Assembly: GCA_007896885.1 (NCBI GenBank)
Contig: VOIU01000023.1
Coordinates: 1 to 49,863, forward strand
Reading direction: 5' to 3'
DNA from: Bacteroidaceae bacterium HV4-6-C5C
GTDB lineage: Bacteria; Bacteroidota; Bacteroidia; Bacteroidales; Bacteroidaceae
Length of the DNA stretch: 49,863 nt
Part shown: piece by piece, positions 35,195-45,260 of the stretch
How the letters are laid out: each line of letters opens with the position of its first letter
Position numbering within the stretch: position 1 is the first letter of the stretch
The notes under the pieces: generated by a model
Told to the model about the DNA's origin: nothing
Seen by the model: only the letters and a program-made list of their open reading frames with translations
Databases searched by the model: none
Made by a program: the position numbers and the translations under genes

Positions 35195-37051
35195 ATGAGG
35201 AAATTATTATTTATTCTATTGACATTACTTCTCCCGTTAAGCGCTAATGTCGCAGCAACAAACGTGAACAAGATAGATCCTCCATGCTGGTTTACCGGGA
35301 TGAAGAATCCAGAGCTTCAATTAATGGTTTATGGGGAAGGAATCAAATCTTCAAACGTTTCGATAAATTATCCGGGAGTGAATATAAGTAGTGTGGTACA
35401 ACTGGATAGTCCCAATTATCTTTTAATTTATCTTCATTTGGATAAAGATGTCAAACCCGGGAAATTTCCAATCACCTTTACACAAGGTAAGAAGAAAATA
35501 GTAAAAGAGTATGAGTTGAAAGCCCGTGCCAAAAAAGGCAGTGAACATAAAGGTTTTGATGCTTCAGACGCTCTCTATCTACTAATGCCGGATCGCTTCG
35601 CAAATGGGAAAACAGATAATGATCAAATAGCTGGCCTCTCTTCATACAAAGTAGATCGTAATGACCCTAATGCCCGCCATGGAGGCGATTTAGCAGGGAT
35701 AGAGAAGCACCTCGGTTATTTCTCCGATCTTGGAGTAACAGCCCTATGGTTTACTCCGGTTCTTGAAAACAACATGAGCGGAGGTTCTTATCATGGCTAT
35801 GCCACAACGGACTATTACAAAGTAGATCCCCGATTTGGCACAAACGAAGAATATAAAAACCTGATTGATGAAGCACATCAGAAAGGCTTGAAAATCGTAA
35901 TGGATATGATTTTCAATCATTGTGGCGTAGAGCACGTTTGGATTAAAGATATGCCATCAAAAGACTGGTTTAACAATCCCGATCATGAAAAGAACTTTGT
36001 GCAGACTTCTTTCAAACTTACTCCACATGTCGACCCTTATGCTTCTCAGTATGATTTCAATCAAATGAATGATGGATGGTTTGTTACAGCAATGCCCGAC
36101 CTGAATCAAAGAAATCCGTATGTGTATCGCTATTTGGTACAAAACAGTTTTTGGTGGATAGAATATGCCGGCATTGATGGGATTCGAATGGATACCTATC
36201 CTTATGCGGACTACGATGCAATGAGCAATTGGATGAAAGAACTTAATGATGAATATCCTAATTACAATACCGTAGGCGAGACATGGGTAACTGAACCAGC
36301 CTACACAGCTTGGTGGCAAAAAGATTCCAAGCTCTCAGCACCCAAAAACAGTAACTTGAAAACCGTAATGGATTTCAGTTTCTTCGAGAGAATAAACATC
36401 GCTAAATATGAACAGACTGAAACATGGACTAAAGGTCTCGATCGTATCTACAATAACTTTGCATACGATTTTCTCTATCCTAATTCCCTGTCGGTATTAG
36501 CATTTATCGAGAATCACGACACCGATCGCTTTTTAGGAGAAGGAGACAATCTGCCTATGCTGAAACAGGCATCAACCCTACTCCTCACAACCCGCCGCAT
36601 ACCTCAGCTGTATTATGGAACCGAAATAATGATGAATGGAGTGAAACACGGGAGCGATGGATATGTACGTAAAGACTTTCCTGGAGGATGGGCTGACGAC
36701 AAACAAAATGCTTTCTCGCCCGATGGTCGCAGCAAAATCCAGGAAGAATGCTATAACTTCTACAAGACGCTATTGAACTGGCGAAAGAATAATGCCGTAA
36801 TAGCAAAAGGAAATATGATACAATTCATGGTACAAAACGGTGTTTATGTATACGCCCGCCAATACGAAGGTAAAACAGTGCTTGTGATGTTGAACGGAAC
36901 CGACAGTGACACAACAATACTACTGAAACCCTATAAAGAAGTGCTCAAAGAAAGCAAACAGGGTAAAGATGTTGTAAGTGGACAAACCGTTTACTTTGAT
37001 AAAGACAGTTTTAAAATGACACCTAGAGAATCTCTAGTGATTGAACTATAA
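35195..37051 (+). CDS. susA: GH13 neopullulanase/alpha-amylase, SusA-like
   Basis: Starch-degrading enzyme of the periplasm. 618 residues, the same length as B. thetaiotaomicron SusA (617). Signal peptide at about 1-21, N-terminal immunoglobulin-like domain of the cyclomaltodextrinase group (about 28-110), GH13 barrel from about 125 and a C-terminal beta domain from about 530. Catalytic residues are in place: nucleophile Asp333 in GIRMDTY, acid/base Glu362 in VGETWV and Asp442 in IENHDTDRF. The region carries no susR or susCDEFG, so the gene is separated from a classic Sus locus, although a SusB-like gene lies about 10 kb away. The substrate (pullulan, maltooligosaccharides) is inferred from family. 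Confidence 0.88.
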   Translation: MRKLLFILLTLLLPLSANVAATNVNKIDPPCWFTGMKNPELQLMVYGEGIKSSNVSINYPGVNISSVVQLDSPNYLLIYLHLDKDVKPGKFPITFTQGKKKIVKEYELKARAKKGSEHKGFDASDALYLLMPDRFANGKTDNDQIAGLSSYKVDRNDPNARHGGDLAGIEKHLGYFSDLGVTALWFTPVLENNMSGGSYHGYATTDYYKVDPRFGTNEEYKNLIDEAHQKGLKIVMDMIFNHCGVEHVWIKDMPSKDWFNNPDHEKNFVQTSFKLTPHVDPYASQYDFNQMNDGWFVTAMPDLNQRNPYVYRYLVQNSFWWIEYAGIDGIRMDTYPYADYDAMSNWMKELNDEYPNYNTVGETWVTEPAYTAWWQKDSKLSAPKNSNLKTVMDFSFFERINIAKYEQTETWTKGLDRIYNNFAYDFLYPNSLSVLAFIENHDTDRFLGEGDNLPMLKQASTLLLTTRRIPQLYYGTEIMMNGVKHGSDGYVRKDFPGGWADDKQNAFSPDGRSKIQEECYNFYKTLLNWRKNNAVIAKGNMIQFMVQNGVYVYARQYEGKTVLVMLNGTDSDTTILLKPYKEVLKESKQGKDVVSGQTVYFDKDSFKMTPRESLVIEL

Positions 37052-37135
37052 TCAATAAATGCCATCCCTAGAATATTTTATTGAGCAGCATGCTAAATGT
37101 GAAAACCATATAGATAAAACAACGCCTTAAAAGAA

Positions 37136-37185
37136 ATCCCCTTATTTATCCTTTTCATTAATGAACAGCATATAAATAAGGGGAT
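37136..37185 (+). terminator. Hairpin downstream of the SusA-like gene
   Basis: Perfect 14-bp arms ATCCCCTTATTTAT (37136-37149) and ATAAATAAGGGGAT (37172-37185) around a 22-nt loop, 84 bp past the susA-like stop. Followed by CTTTAAAGC rather than a strong T-run, so it may be a terminator or an mRNA-stabilising hairpin. Confidence 0.6.
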
Positions 37186-37208
37186 CTTTAAAGCTTATGA
37201 AATAAATA

Positions 37209-37237
37209 GCCCTTGCAATGAAAACATGCAAGGGCTT
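37209..37237 (-). terminator. Rho-independent terminator of the aldolase gene
   Basis: 10-bp perfect stem (AGCCCTTGCA/TGCAAGGGCT) with a 9-nt loop, reading leftward 23 bp after the fba stop, followed by a weakly T-rich stretch. Confidence 0.75.
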
Positions 37238-37259
37238 ATTCTATCTTAGGATCAATCGA

Positions 37260-38270
37260 TTAATCTAATTGAGCCAATTTATTTTCTGAGCCTAATACAC
37301 TTACAATTTTGTGCTTGTAAAGTTTCTCCATGTTATCACGAGCAGGGCCAAGATACTTACGAGGATCAAATTCTGCAGGTTTCTCAGCAAATACCTTGCG
37401 GATACCTGCAGTCATTGCCAAACGAGAGTCTGAGTCAATGTTAATCTTGCAAACAGAAGATTTTGCAGCTTTGCGCAATTCTTCTTCCGGAATACCGATT
37501 GCAGCTTCCAATTTACCACCGAACTTATTGATTGCATCTACTTCTTCCTGAGGAACAGATGAAGATCCGTGTAATACGATAGGGAATCCGGGAAGTTCGT
37601 TCATAACACCATCCAATACATCAAATGCCAAAGGAGGAGGTACTAAACGACCTGTTTGAGGATCTACGTGACATTGTTCCGGTTTGAATTTGTATGCACC
37701 GTGAGAAGTACCAATAGAAATAGCCAAACTATCGCAACCTGTTTTGGTTACAAAGTCAACAACTTCTTCAGGTCTTGTATAAGTGTGGTGTTCTGCAACA
37801 ACCTCATCTTCAACACCTGCCAAAACGCCTAATTCACCCTCTACAGTTACATCAAACTGATGAGCGTATTCAACTACTTGTTTTGTTAAAGCAACATTCT
37901 CGTCGTAAGGAAGATGAGAACCATCAATCATTACAGAAGAAAAGCCCATATCAATACAAGATTTGCAAAGCTCAAAGCTATCTCCGTGGTCAAGGTGAAG
38001 AACAATTTCAGGGTGGTTGCAGCCCAATTCTTTTGCATATTCAACAGCACCTTCAGCCATATAACGTAGCAAAGTTTGATTTGCATAGTTACGAGCACCT
38101 TTAGATACCTGCAAAATAACCGGAGATTTTGTTTCTGCGGCAGCTTTCACAATAGCCTGCAACTGTTCCATATTGTTAAAGTTGAAAGCCGGGATGGCAT
38201 ATCCACCTTTAATAGCCTTCGCAAACATATCTTTAGTATTTACGAGACCTAATTCTTTGTAGCTAATCAT
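37260..38270 (-). CDS. fba: Class II fructose-1,6-bisphosphate aldolase
   Basis: Zinc-dependent cleavage of fructose 1,6-bisphosphate in glycolysis/gluconeogenesis. 336 residues. Metal-binding and active-site motifs: VLHLDHGDSFELCK (the HxDHG of class II), MIDGSHLPYDEN, VEGELGVLAGVEDEV, SIGTSHGAYKF, FPIVLHGSSSVPQEE and the C-terminal CKINIDSDSRLAMTAGIR. Start at the ATG 38270 with a TActTTTG -7 box 39 bp upstream (38316-38309, minus strand). Monocistronic with its own terminator. Confidence 0.96.
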   Translation of the reverse strand: MISYKELGLVNTKDMFAKAIKGGYAIPAFNFNNMEQLQAIVKAAAETKSPVILQVSKGARNYANQTLLRYMAEGAVEYAKELGCNHPEIVLHLDHGDSFELCKSCIDMGFSSVMIDGSHLPYDENVALTKQVVEYAHQFDVTVEGELGVLAGVEDEVVAEHHTYTRPEEVVDFVTKTGCDSLAISIGTSHGAYKFKPEQCHVDPQTGRLVPPPLAFDVLDGVMNELPGFPIVLHGSSSVPQEEVDAINKFGGKLEAAIGIPEEELRKAAKSSVCKINIDSDSRLAMTAGIRKVFAEKPAEFDPRKYLGPARDNMEKLYKHKIVSVLGSENKLAQLD

Positions 38271-38308
38271 TTTGTTTAAAGTTTATTGTTAGTGAATAAA
38301 ATTCTCCG

Positions 38309-38316
38309 CAAAAGTA
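38309..38316 (-). promoter_or_regulatory. Candidate -7 box (TActTTTG) for the aldolase gene
   Basis: TAnnTTTG match on the minus strand 39 bp before the fba ATG. A TTTG occurs 12 bp further upstream, too close for a standard -33 element. Confidence 0.5.
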
Positions 38317-38540
38317 CACATTATCCTTCAAACGAAGAATTCAGATTAAATAAATTACCTATTAAAAACTAAGGCAATTATTTAATTTTATAATAATTGA
38401 GTTTCACACTCAGCATATTGCAATCTCTATATTACAAAGCAGACTAATAAAATCTTGCGTTTATTTATATAAATAACAAAGAACAGTCATCTAAAGTTTG
38501 TCCTCAAAATGGAAACACCTCTTTAGTAATTCCATACATA

Positions 38541-39551
38541 TTACTTCTTCTCCAAGTAGACAATTGTCGGTAAATGGTCACTATAACCATTCAACCAACT
38601 ACGTCCACCAAAAGTCCGCAACGGAGAACCTTTATAATTTCCATCTTGTTGAATTAAATACTCCCGATTGAAAACTTCATTAGATTCATAAACCAAACCC
38701 TTTTTCGCTTCAAGCAAAGACTTGGATATCAAAATCTGATCAAAAAGATTCCATTTGCCTTTATAAAGTAAAGTTCCCACTCCTCTGTCTTCCAAAGTTT
38801 GCCACCATGGATTATAAAAATCCCCCTTTTTCACCTCATCCGGAAATTTATGTGTGCCAAGGACTTTCAAACTCATATCCATCGGGTCATCATTCAAATC
38901 ACCCATGATAATCAGTTTCAAATTCTTATCCTCGTGCAATAGAGAATCTTTCAACGCTTTAACCTGTTCGGCTGCATGAACTCTGACCGATGAATCCGCT
39001 CCGCGGGAAGGCCAATGATTCACAACAAAACAAATATGTTCACCACCCAACAATCCGTCCACTATTAAAAAGCCACGGGTAAGATGTATCGTATCGCCTT
39101 GGTAAGGCGTAGAAAGAACCAATTTGGATTTTTTTACGCTAAATTGCTGGGGATCATATAATAATGCACAATCTATTCCACGTTTATCAGGACCTTCATA
39201 ATGCACAAACTTATAATTGGAAATTGGGTTTTGATTAGTCAAATCGGCCAAAACTCTATCATTTTCGACTTCAGCAACACCAATTACCGCAGGACCGTTA
39301 GAAACTTTATCGCGAGATAAATCTCCCAAAACTTTAGCCATATTTTTCAACTTAGCCTCATAGCGTTTACCTGTCCAGTGATAATCTCCATTTGGTAAGA
39401 ATTCATAGTCATCTTTACCAGAGTCATGAATCGTATCAAAAAGATTTTCAAGATTATAGAAAGCGACACTGAATTTTTGTTGTCTGCTTTGCTGAGCTCG
39501 GAGAGAGAATACACAAAGCACCAATAGCGAGAGAAGAAGTAGCTTTTTCAT
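38541..39551 (-). CDS. Endonuclease/exonuclease/phosphatase family protein, secreted
   Basis: 336 residues from the ATG at 39551 (MKKLLLLSLLVLCVFSLRAQQ), giving a signal peptide of about 19 residues; an in-frame Met lies 12 bp upstream. The EEP fold is complete: FYNLENLFDT, VAEVENDRVL (metal Glu), YEGPDKRGIDCALLY, VNHWPSRGADS, IIMGDLNDDP (Asp/Asn pair) and YSDHLPTIVYL (catalytic Asp-His). Extracytoplasmic nuclease or phosphatase; the substrate (DNA, phosphoester) is unknown. Single gene on the minus strand. Confidence 0.88.
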   Translation of the reverse strand: MKKLLLLSLLVLCVFSLRAQQSRQQKFSVAFYNLENLFDTIHDSGKDDYEFLPNGDYHWTGKRYEAKLKNMAKVLGDLSRDKVSNGPAVIGVAEVENDRVLADLTNQNPISNYKFVHYEGPDKRGIDCALLYDPQQFSVKKSKLVLSTPYQGDTIHLTRGFLIVDGLLGGEHICFVVNHWPSRGADSSVRVHAAEQVKALKDSLLHEDKNLKLIIMGDLNDDPMDMSLKVLGTHKFPDEVKKGDFYNPWWQTLEDRGVGTLLYKGKWNLFDQILISKSLLEAKKGLVYESNEVFNREYLIQQDGNYKGSPLRTFGGRSWLNGYSDHLPTIVYLEKK

Positions 39552-39646
39552 ACTGTTTATCAATTAAAATATGTTGCAAAAATCTGAAATAAAAAGAGAT
39601 AAACCTATTTTTCCGACAATCTTTTTTCTTATTCAGAGAAAAGCAT

Positions 39647-39654
39647 TATCTTTG
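39647..39654 (+). promoter_or_regulatory. Candidate -7 box (TAtcTTTG) for rpmE2
   Basis: TAnnTTTG match 66 bp before the L31 ATG, giving a leader of about 60 nt. No clear -33 TTTG. Confidence 0.55.
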
Positions 39655-39719
39655 CGCACTGAAAAAAGACCATTACACCACTACATAACTAAGAAGTATA
39701 AATTAAAAAAAATATTGAA

Positions 39720-39974
39720 ATGAAAAATGGTATCCATCCTGAATCATACCGTCCGGTAGTATTTAAAGATATGTCAAACGGTGATGTATTTTTATCACGT
39801 TCAACAGTTACTACAAAAGAATCTATAGAATTTGAAGGTGAAACTTATCCGTTGGTTAAATTGGAAATCTCCAGCACTTCACACCCGTTCTATACTGGAA
39901 AATCCAAATTGGTAGATACTGCGGGTCGTGTCGACAAGTTTATGAGCCGCTACGGTGACCGTAAGAAAAAATAA
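39720..39974 (+). CDS. rpmE2: 50S ribosomal protein L31, type B
   Basis: 84 residues starting [32 protein letters not shown]. The type B pattern is visible: no CxxC zinc motif, and the [34 protein letters not shown] ending. Type B forms replace the zinc-binding L31 in many bacteria; here it may be the only copy, but the rest of the genome is not seen. Preceded by a -7 box and followed by a terminator at 39992-40030. Confidence 0.96.
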   Translation: MKNGIHPESYRPVVFKDMSNGDVFLSRSTVTTKESIEFEGETYPLVKLEISSTSHPFYTGKSKLVDTAGRVDKFMSRYGDRKKK

Positions 39975-39991
39975 CCTGTACATAGAGGTAG

Positions 39992-40030
39992 AAAAAGAGG
40001 AAATTCTCACCGTGAGAGTTTCCTCTTTTT
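39992..40030 (+). terminator. Rho-independent terminator of rpmE2
   Basis: Long stem AAAAAGAGGAAATTCTCAC / GTGAGAGTTTCCTCTTTTT (arms 39992-40010 and 40012-40030) ending in five T. It lies 18 bp past the L31 stop and overlaps the region just before the next gene. Confidence 0.85.
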
Positions 40031-40052
40031 GCATAAAGCAAATAATATTATT

Positions 40053-42422
40053 ATGAATAAACTCATTTCTTTTCTCAAAAAAGCTTTTCGTTGGCTGAAA
40101 ACATATTTGTGTAAGTTTGCCACGTGGTACAAAGGTCTTTATAGAGACAAGCCATGGTATAGACGTGCAATTGCGGGGGTCATCTCATTTATTGTTTTTT
40201 TTATGCTCTATCTCTTCTTGGTAGACATCAACTTTTTATGGTTATTCGGTAAGTCTCCGGGGCTATCAAGTATACATAATCCGGAGCAACCTACTGCATC
40301 GGAAATATATAGTGCGGACGGCAAATTAATAGGTAAATATTTCCGCGAAAACAGAAGCCCGGTAACCTATCAGGAAATATCTCCAATTTTGATAAAGACT
40401 CTAATCAATACAGAAGACGAACGTTTTTATCATCATTTCGGAATTGACTTTCAAGGAGTATTTGCTGCAATGAAAGACATGGCAAAGGGCGAAGCAAGAG
40501 GTGCCAGCACTATTACCCAACAGTTGGTAAAGAACATGTTTAAGGTGCGCTCCCAATACTCTACCGGAATACTCGGATTCATTCCCGGGGTAAAGCTGAT
40601 TATCATGAAATCCAAAGAATGGATTACAGCGGTTAAAATCGAAATGTTTTATTCGAAGCAAGAGATCCTAACCATGTACCTTAACACCGTCGATTTCGGA
40701 AGTAATGCGTACGGCATCAAAACGGCCTGCAAAACCTATTTTAATACAACACCTAAAGAAATAACCTACGAACAAGCAGCAACACTTGTCGGGTTGTTAA
40801 AAGCCACCACCACCTATAATCCACGACTTAACCCGAAAAATAGCTTGCACCGCCGCAATGTTGTGTTGGAAAACTTAATGAAACATCATGAAATCACCCG
40901 TACCCAATATGATTCATTAAAACAGATTCCAATCCATCTAAATTACAATATTGAAACAAATTATGATGGGCAGGCCCTTTATTTCAGAGAAGCTGTTTCC
41001 GAATACCTTTCAGCTTGGTGTAAAGCCAACAATATTGATTTATATTCCGACGGACTCAAAATTTATACCACAGTCGACAGTCGTATGCAAGGCTATGCCG
41101 AAGCTGCTGTAAACAGACAAATGCGAGTGGTACAACGGAACTTCAACAATCACTGGGGGAACCAAGTACCATGGCGTGACCGTAACGGAAATGAGATACC
41201 CAACTTTATAGAAGATATAGCTAAACGTACCATACATTACAAATTACTACAGGAAAAATATCCCGACCGACCGGATTCCATCAATTATTATCTGAATAAA
41301 CCACACCGATTGAAAGTCTTCGATTATGATAAGGGTTCAAGAGATACCACCATTAGCACAATGGACTCTATCCGATATATGGAACGTTTCATGCACTGTG
41401 GTTTTGTAGCAATGGAGCCCCAAACCGGATATGTAAAAGCTTGGGTTGGAGATATAAATTTCGGAGCATGGAAGTATGATAAAGTATTATCCAAGCGACA
41501 GCCAGGTTCAACATTCAAATTATTTGTTTATACCGCCGGATTCAATAAAGGAATGTCTCCTTGTGACTTACGTGTCGATCAGTATAAAGCATGGGATGTA
41601 ATGGAAAAAGGCAAACCGGCAAAATGGATACCTCGCAATGCCGACGGTTCTTATACAGGAGACACTCTCTCATTAAAAGCTGCATTTGCCCGTTCTATCA
41701 ACACGATAGCAGTACAAGTGGGACAAGAAGTCGGGGTACATGACGTAGCGCAAACAGCATACGCAATGGGGATAAAAACCCCGCTTGAAGAGACTCCGGC
41801 ATTGAGTCTAGGTGCTTCCGATGTATCACTATTGGAGTTAGTAAATTCATACACCACCGTGGTTAACGATGGAAAAGAACATGACCCGATATTGGTAACC
41901 AAAATAGAAGATTCCGAAGGACATGTGATTTACGAGGATAAAAGCCAGCAAAAGCAGGTAATTCCTTATGAAACTGCATTCCTCATGACAGAGATGTTGA
42001 AAGCGGGGTTAACCGAGCCAATGGGAACATCACAAGCTCTTTGGGCATACGATTTATTTCATTCGGACACGGAATTCGGTGGAAAAACAGGAACATCTTC
42101 CAATCACTCTGATGCATGGTTTGTCGGCATCACTCCTAAATTAGTCGGAGGAGCATGGGTCGGAGGAGAACACCGAAGTATACACTTCCGCACAGGAGCT
42201 TTAGGACAAGGCAGTCGAACAGCCTTACCTGTATTTGCCTACTTCATGGAAAAAGTATTGAAGGACGACAGATTAAAGGAATATCGTGCAAAATTTCCAC
42301 GGCCGAAAGAAAAGATAAATAAAGACTATAGTTGTCACACCATTTACCATCGAAGGGATACAGATTCAGTGGCTGTCAAACCCGACAGTCTCATCGTTCC
42401 TCAAGAAATAGGTGAAGAATAG
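40053..42422 (+). CDS. mrcA: Class A penicillin-binding protein (bifunctional transglycosylase/transpeptidase, PBP1a)
   Basis: Polymerises and cross-links peptidoglycan. 789 residues from the ATG at 40053; an upstream in-frame TTG lies inside the L31 terminator and is not used here. One transmembrane helix near 37-62 (AGVISFIVFFMLYLFLVDI), a GT51 domain with EDERFYHHFGIDF and ASTITQQLVKNMF, and a transpeptidase domain with the SxxK motif STFK (about residue 486), SIN (about 548) and KTGTSS (about 677). Motifs are intact. It is next to but not co-transcribed with rpmE2. The terminator at 42453-42483 follows. Confidence 0.95.
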   Translation: MNKLISFLKKAFRWLKTYLCKFATWYKGLYRDKPWYRRAIAGVISFIVFFMLYLFLVDINFLWLFGKSPGLSSIHNPEQPTASEIYSADGKLIGKYFRENRSPVTYQEISPILIKTLINTEDERFYHHFGIDFQGVFAAMKDMAKGEARGASTITQQLVKNMFKVRSQYSTGILGFIPGVKLIIMKSKEWITAVKIEMFYSKQEILTMYLNTVDFGSNAYGIKTACKTYFNTTPKEITYEQAATLVGLLKATTTYNPRLNPKNSLHRRNVVLENLMKHHEITRTQYDSLKQIPIHLNYNIETNYDGQALYFREAVSEYLSAWCKANNIDLYSDGLKIYTTVDSRMQGYAEAAVNRQMRVVQRNFNNHWGNQVPWRDRNGNEIPNFIEDIAKRTIHYKLLQEKYPDRPDSINYYLNKPHRLKVFDYDKGSRDTTISTMDSIRYMERFMHCGFVAMEPQTGYVKAWVGDINFGAWKYDKVLSKRQPGSTFKLFVYTAGFNKGMSPCDLRVDQYKAWDVMEKGKPAKWIPRNADGSYTGDTLSLKAAFARSINTIAVQVGQEVGVHDVAQTAYAMGIKTPLEETPALSLGASDVSLLELVNSYTTVVNDGKEHDPILVTKIEDSEGHVIYEDKSQQKQVIPYETAFLMTEMLKAGLTEPMGTSQALWAYDLFHSDTEFGGKTGTSSNHSDAWFVGITPKLVGGAWVGGEHRSIHFRTGALGQGSRTALPVFAYFMEKVLKDDRLKEYRAKFPRPKEKINKDYSCHTIYHRRDTDSVAVKPDSLIVPQEIGEE

Positions 42423-42452
42423 GGAATTCCCTACCACAGTATAGGGGAAATT

Positions 42453-42483
42453 ATATAGGAAAGGTATTACGCCTTTCCTATAT
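42453..42483 (+). terminator. Rho-independent terminator of the PBP1a gene
   Basis: 12-bp perfect stem (ATATAGGAAAGG/CCTTTCCTATAT) with a 7-nt loop, followed by TTGTTTT, 31 bp after the stop. Confidence 0.85.
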
Positions 42484-42535
42484 TTGTTTTCATAAATTAA
42501 TAAACAAATATTCTAACCAAAGTTAATTAATCATC

Positions 42536-44062
42536 ATGAAACGCTTTGTCACCCTATTATTCTTCATAATGTTTTTAGTTGCAGCTGGTTATGCAGCAAA
42601 AACAAAAGACCTGAGCGGTCCTATGGCCCTAAAAGGAGAGTTTATAAAACCCTATGGAAATTATCCTGCCGGCACACCTGTTATAGTGCGAAGAGTCGTC
42701 AAACTACATAACTCCGATCCCGGGCAATATGGATATGATACCTACTATGCAATAGAAGTCAACAGTACCCAAACAGCCTTACCTGCGGAAGAGCTTAAGT
42801 TAATCAAATTTTATGCTCCTGGGAATAGCGAAGAACTGTGGCAACAGATTTATGTGAAACAACATTTATACGAATACTTTTCGGAAAATGGGTACCGCAA
42901 GGAGTTGCGTAATCAAGTTGATGAAGAATGTATGGATTATCTTGACAAAGTGAAAAGTATAGCTTACAACGATGACTATATAAATTCTTACGTGCAAAGT
43001 GTATTTGCTAAACTAAGCGTATCAAACATTGATCCGAACCGCTCCGAAAGGTTAAACGTGCAAGTCATACAATCCCCCGAACCGGAAGCATACATGCTAC
43101 CCAATGGTTCCATGCTTGTAAGCACAGGGCTACTTTGTACACTCGACTCCGAAGACGAATTAGCGGCAATCATAGCTAATGAAATGGCTCACTTCGTACG
43201 GGACGATCAAATCAACAATATTTATATTGCAGAGCGTAACGCCAAGCGGGCAGCTTTTTGGGGAAGTGTTCTCGCAGCAACAGCTGATGCAGCATTTGAT
43301 GTTGCTTATTGGGATGATAATAAGAAAGCACTCGGCATAGGAGTTGTAGCAAGTATCGGTAGCATCGCCACACTGATTAATGCAAATGTTGTTGACCGTT
43401 TAGGGATGCAATATAAATTAAAACAAGAATTTTCAGCGGATGAAATTGCAAAAAGTCTCATTTCATTAAAAGGGATGAATCCTGATGCATTGTCTTCAGC
43501 TTTATCAAAAATAGTAGATTACTACGAACGCCAGAGCAAGAGTAATAATCTGACTCGTTATAGCAGTACGGATGATTTGAAGAAAAGAATTGAAAAAGCA
43601 GGCGAGGTGCACAATATAGAAGCGCGCCCTTATCAGAAAACTGTATCAGACGTTATAACATTCAATGCACAGATGGAGTTCGCCAATCAAAGATATGCCG
43701 CTGCAGCCCGATTAATACAGAAAAATATTAAAACAAATCTGGCATCGGACAATGATTATGTCATACTTGTCAAAGCAAAAATGGCACTCTACAACACCGA
43801 AGAGTCTAACAATGATTGCCTTTCATTATTGCAAAAAGCAAAAGAACTGGCCGGTACAAGTCCGAATCTCGACATCAACAAGCAAGAGATATTGCTCTTA
43901 CTACGTATGAACAAACAGATGCAAGCTGCCGGAGCTCTTCAAGACTATCTGACTCTGCTTACCAAATATAACGAACAAGGTGTAAAGGGAGACGAACAGG
44001 ATTGGGCTACAAAAGAAATAGGATGGGCTCAACAACTGCTGACTAAAATAAGCAAAATATAA
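42536..44062 (+). CDS. M48-like secreted protein with a degenerate zinc motif (NEMAH)
   Basis: 508 residues, signal peptide at about 1-20 (cleavage after GYA). N-terminal domain about 25-100, then an M48 peptidase-like domain with PEAYMLPNGSMLVSTGLL and the position of the catalytic HExxH at 215-219 reading NEMAH (codon AAT in place of a His codon CAT/CAC), in the sequence DELAAIIANEMAHFVRDDQ. The third zinc ligand region (EFSADEIAKSLI) is kept. The C-terminal third is TPR-like. Loss of the first His should abolish or strongly weaken zinc binding, so it may act as a non-catalytic binding or chaperone protein. Follows the PBP1a terminator; ends at a bidirectional terminator. Confidence 0.82.
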   Translation: MKRFVTLLFFIMFLVAAGYAAKTKDLSGPMALKGEFIKPYGNYPAGTPVIVRRVVKLHNSDPGQYGYDTYYAIEVNSTQTALPAEELKLIKFYAPGNSEELWQQIYVKQHLYEYFSENGYRKELRNQVDEECMDYLDKVKSIAYNDDYINSYVQSVFAKLSVSNIDPNRSERLNVQVIQSPEPEAYMLPNGSMLVSTGLLCTLDSEDELAAIIANEMAHFVRDDQINNIYIAERNAKRAAFWGSVLAATADAAFDVAYWDDNKKALGIGVVASIGSIATLINANVVDRLGMQYKLKQEFSADEIAKSLISLKGMNPDALSSALSKIVDYYERQSKSNNLTRYSSTDDLKKRIEKAGEVHNIEARPYQKTVSDVITFNAQMEFANQRYAAAARLIQKNIKTNLASDNDYVILVKAKMALYNTEESNNDCLSLLQKAKELAGTSPNLDINKQEILLLLRMNKQMQAAGALQDYLTLLTKYNEQGVKGDEQDWATKEIGWAQQLLTKISKI

Positions 44063-44090
44063 CTAAGCCTTACTGACTATTCGAAAAAGA

Positions 44091-44129
44091 ACTGCCCAAG
44101 ATCACGTATTGAACGTAGCCTTGGGCAGC
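44091..44129. terminator. Bidirectional terminator between the M48-like gene and gcvT
   Basis: Stem CTGCCCAAG (44092-44100) with CTTGGGCAG (44120-44128), plus an inner ACGT pairing, between convergent genes. T-rich flanks on the plus side (CTTTATTTA). Confidence 0.8.
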
Positions 44130-44147
44130 TTTATTTACTAAAACTTC

Positions 44148-45233
44148 TTATTTTCTAAAGGGCGGTTTTGCTATAATAGCTTTCAATCGGCGACCTCTAA
44201 CATCGACGAATACATCCGTTCCCAGCTTACTAAATTCAGGCTTTACATACCCCATTCCAATGCCTATTTTGCGGATGGGAGACATTGTTCCCGAAGTCAC
44301 GTGTCCAATCTGTTCTCCATCAGCGGAATATAACTCATAGCCATGCCGGGGAATTCCACGATCAACCATTTCAAAACCGACCAACTTACGGGTTACCCCT
44401 GTTGTCTTCTGGACTTCAAGCATCGGGCGATTAATAAAATTCTTACCCTCTGTAAACTTGGTTATCCAGCCTAGACCAGCTTCAATAGGCGATGTCGTAT
44501 CATCCAAGTCATTGCCATAGAGGCAGAAGCCCATCTCCAATCTAAGAGTGTCGCGAGCTCCCAAACCAATAGGCTTAATGCCAAATTCAGCTCCAGCTTC
44601 AAAAACAGCATTCCATATCTTCAGAGCCTCATCGGGATAGAAGTACAATTCAAATCCACCGGCACCGGTATATCCGGTATTCGAAATAATCACATCTTTT
44701 ACTCCGGCAAATTCACCATGAGTAAATGTATAATAAGGTATTTCGGACAAATTAATGGAAGTCAGCTTTTGAAGAGCCAATATGGCTTTTGGTCCCTGAA
44801 CAGCCAACTGCCCCATCCCCTCGGATGCGTTTTCCAATTCCGCTCCTTCTGTGTTATGAGACACGCACCAATTCCAATCCTTGTCAATATTGGCAGCATT
44901 CACCACAAGCAAATACTTCTCAGGCTCATACTGATAAACCAACAAGTCATCAACTATTCCACCTGTCTCATTCGGAAAACAAGAGTACTGAACTTTTCCC
45001 GGAGAGAGAGTAGCTACGTTATTAGAAGTCACTTTCTGTAAAAAAGCCAAAGCTTGCGGACCTTTCACCCAGAATTCTCCCATGTGAGACACATCAAATA
45101 CACCGACTGCATTACATACCGTCAAATGCTCATCTATAATGCCCGAATATTCTATGGGCATGTTATAACCGGCAAAATCGCACATTTTAGCTCCCAGTGA
45201 GACATGCTTTTCTGTAAATGGCGTAGTTTTCAT
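44148..45233 (-). CDS. gcvT: Aminomethyltransferase (glycine cleavage system T protein)
   Basis: Transfers the aminomethyl carbon from the H-protein lipoate to tetrahydrofolate. 361 residues. Motifs: [107 protein letters not shown] and [18 protein letters not shown]. All family-defining. It starts 27 bp after pepT ends and is probably its operon partner; gcvP and gcvH are not in the window. Terminated at 44091-44129. Confidence 0.96.
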   Translation of the reverse strand: MKTTPFTEKHVSLGAKMCDFAGYNMPIEYSGIIDEHLTVCNAVGVFDVSHMGEFWVKGPQALAFLQKVTSNNVATLSPGKVQYSCFPNETGGIVDDLLVYQYEPEKYLLVVNAANIDKDWNWCVSHNTEGAELENASEGMGQLAVQGPKAILALQKLTSINLSEIPYYTFTHGEFAGVKDVIISNTGYTGAGGFELYFYPDEALKIWNAVFEAGAEFGIKPIGLGARDTLRLEMGFCLYGNDLDDTTSPIEAGLGWITKFTEGKNFINRPMLEVQKTTGVTRKLVGFEMVDRGIPRHGYELYSADGEQIGHVTSGTMSPIRKIGIGMGYVKPEFSKLGTDVFVDVRGRRLKAIIAKPPFRK

Positions 45234-45260
45234 ATCGTTTTATTGTTTAAGGGTATTCTA

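Noticed and set aside
40029..40052. Upstream TTG start for the PBP1a gene
   Set aside because: It lies inside the L31 terminator; the ATG at 40053 fits the family.
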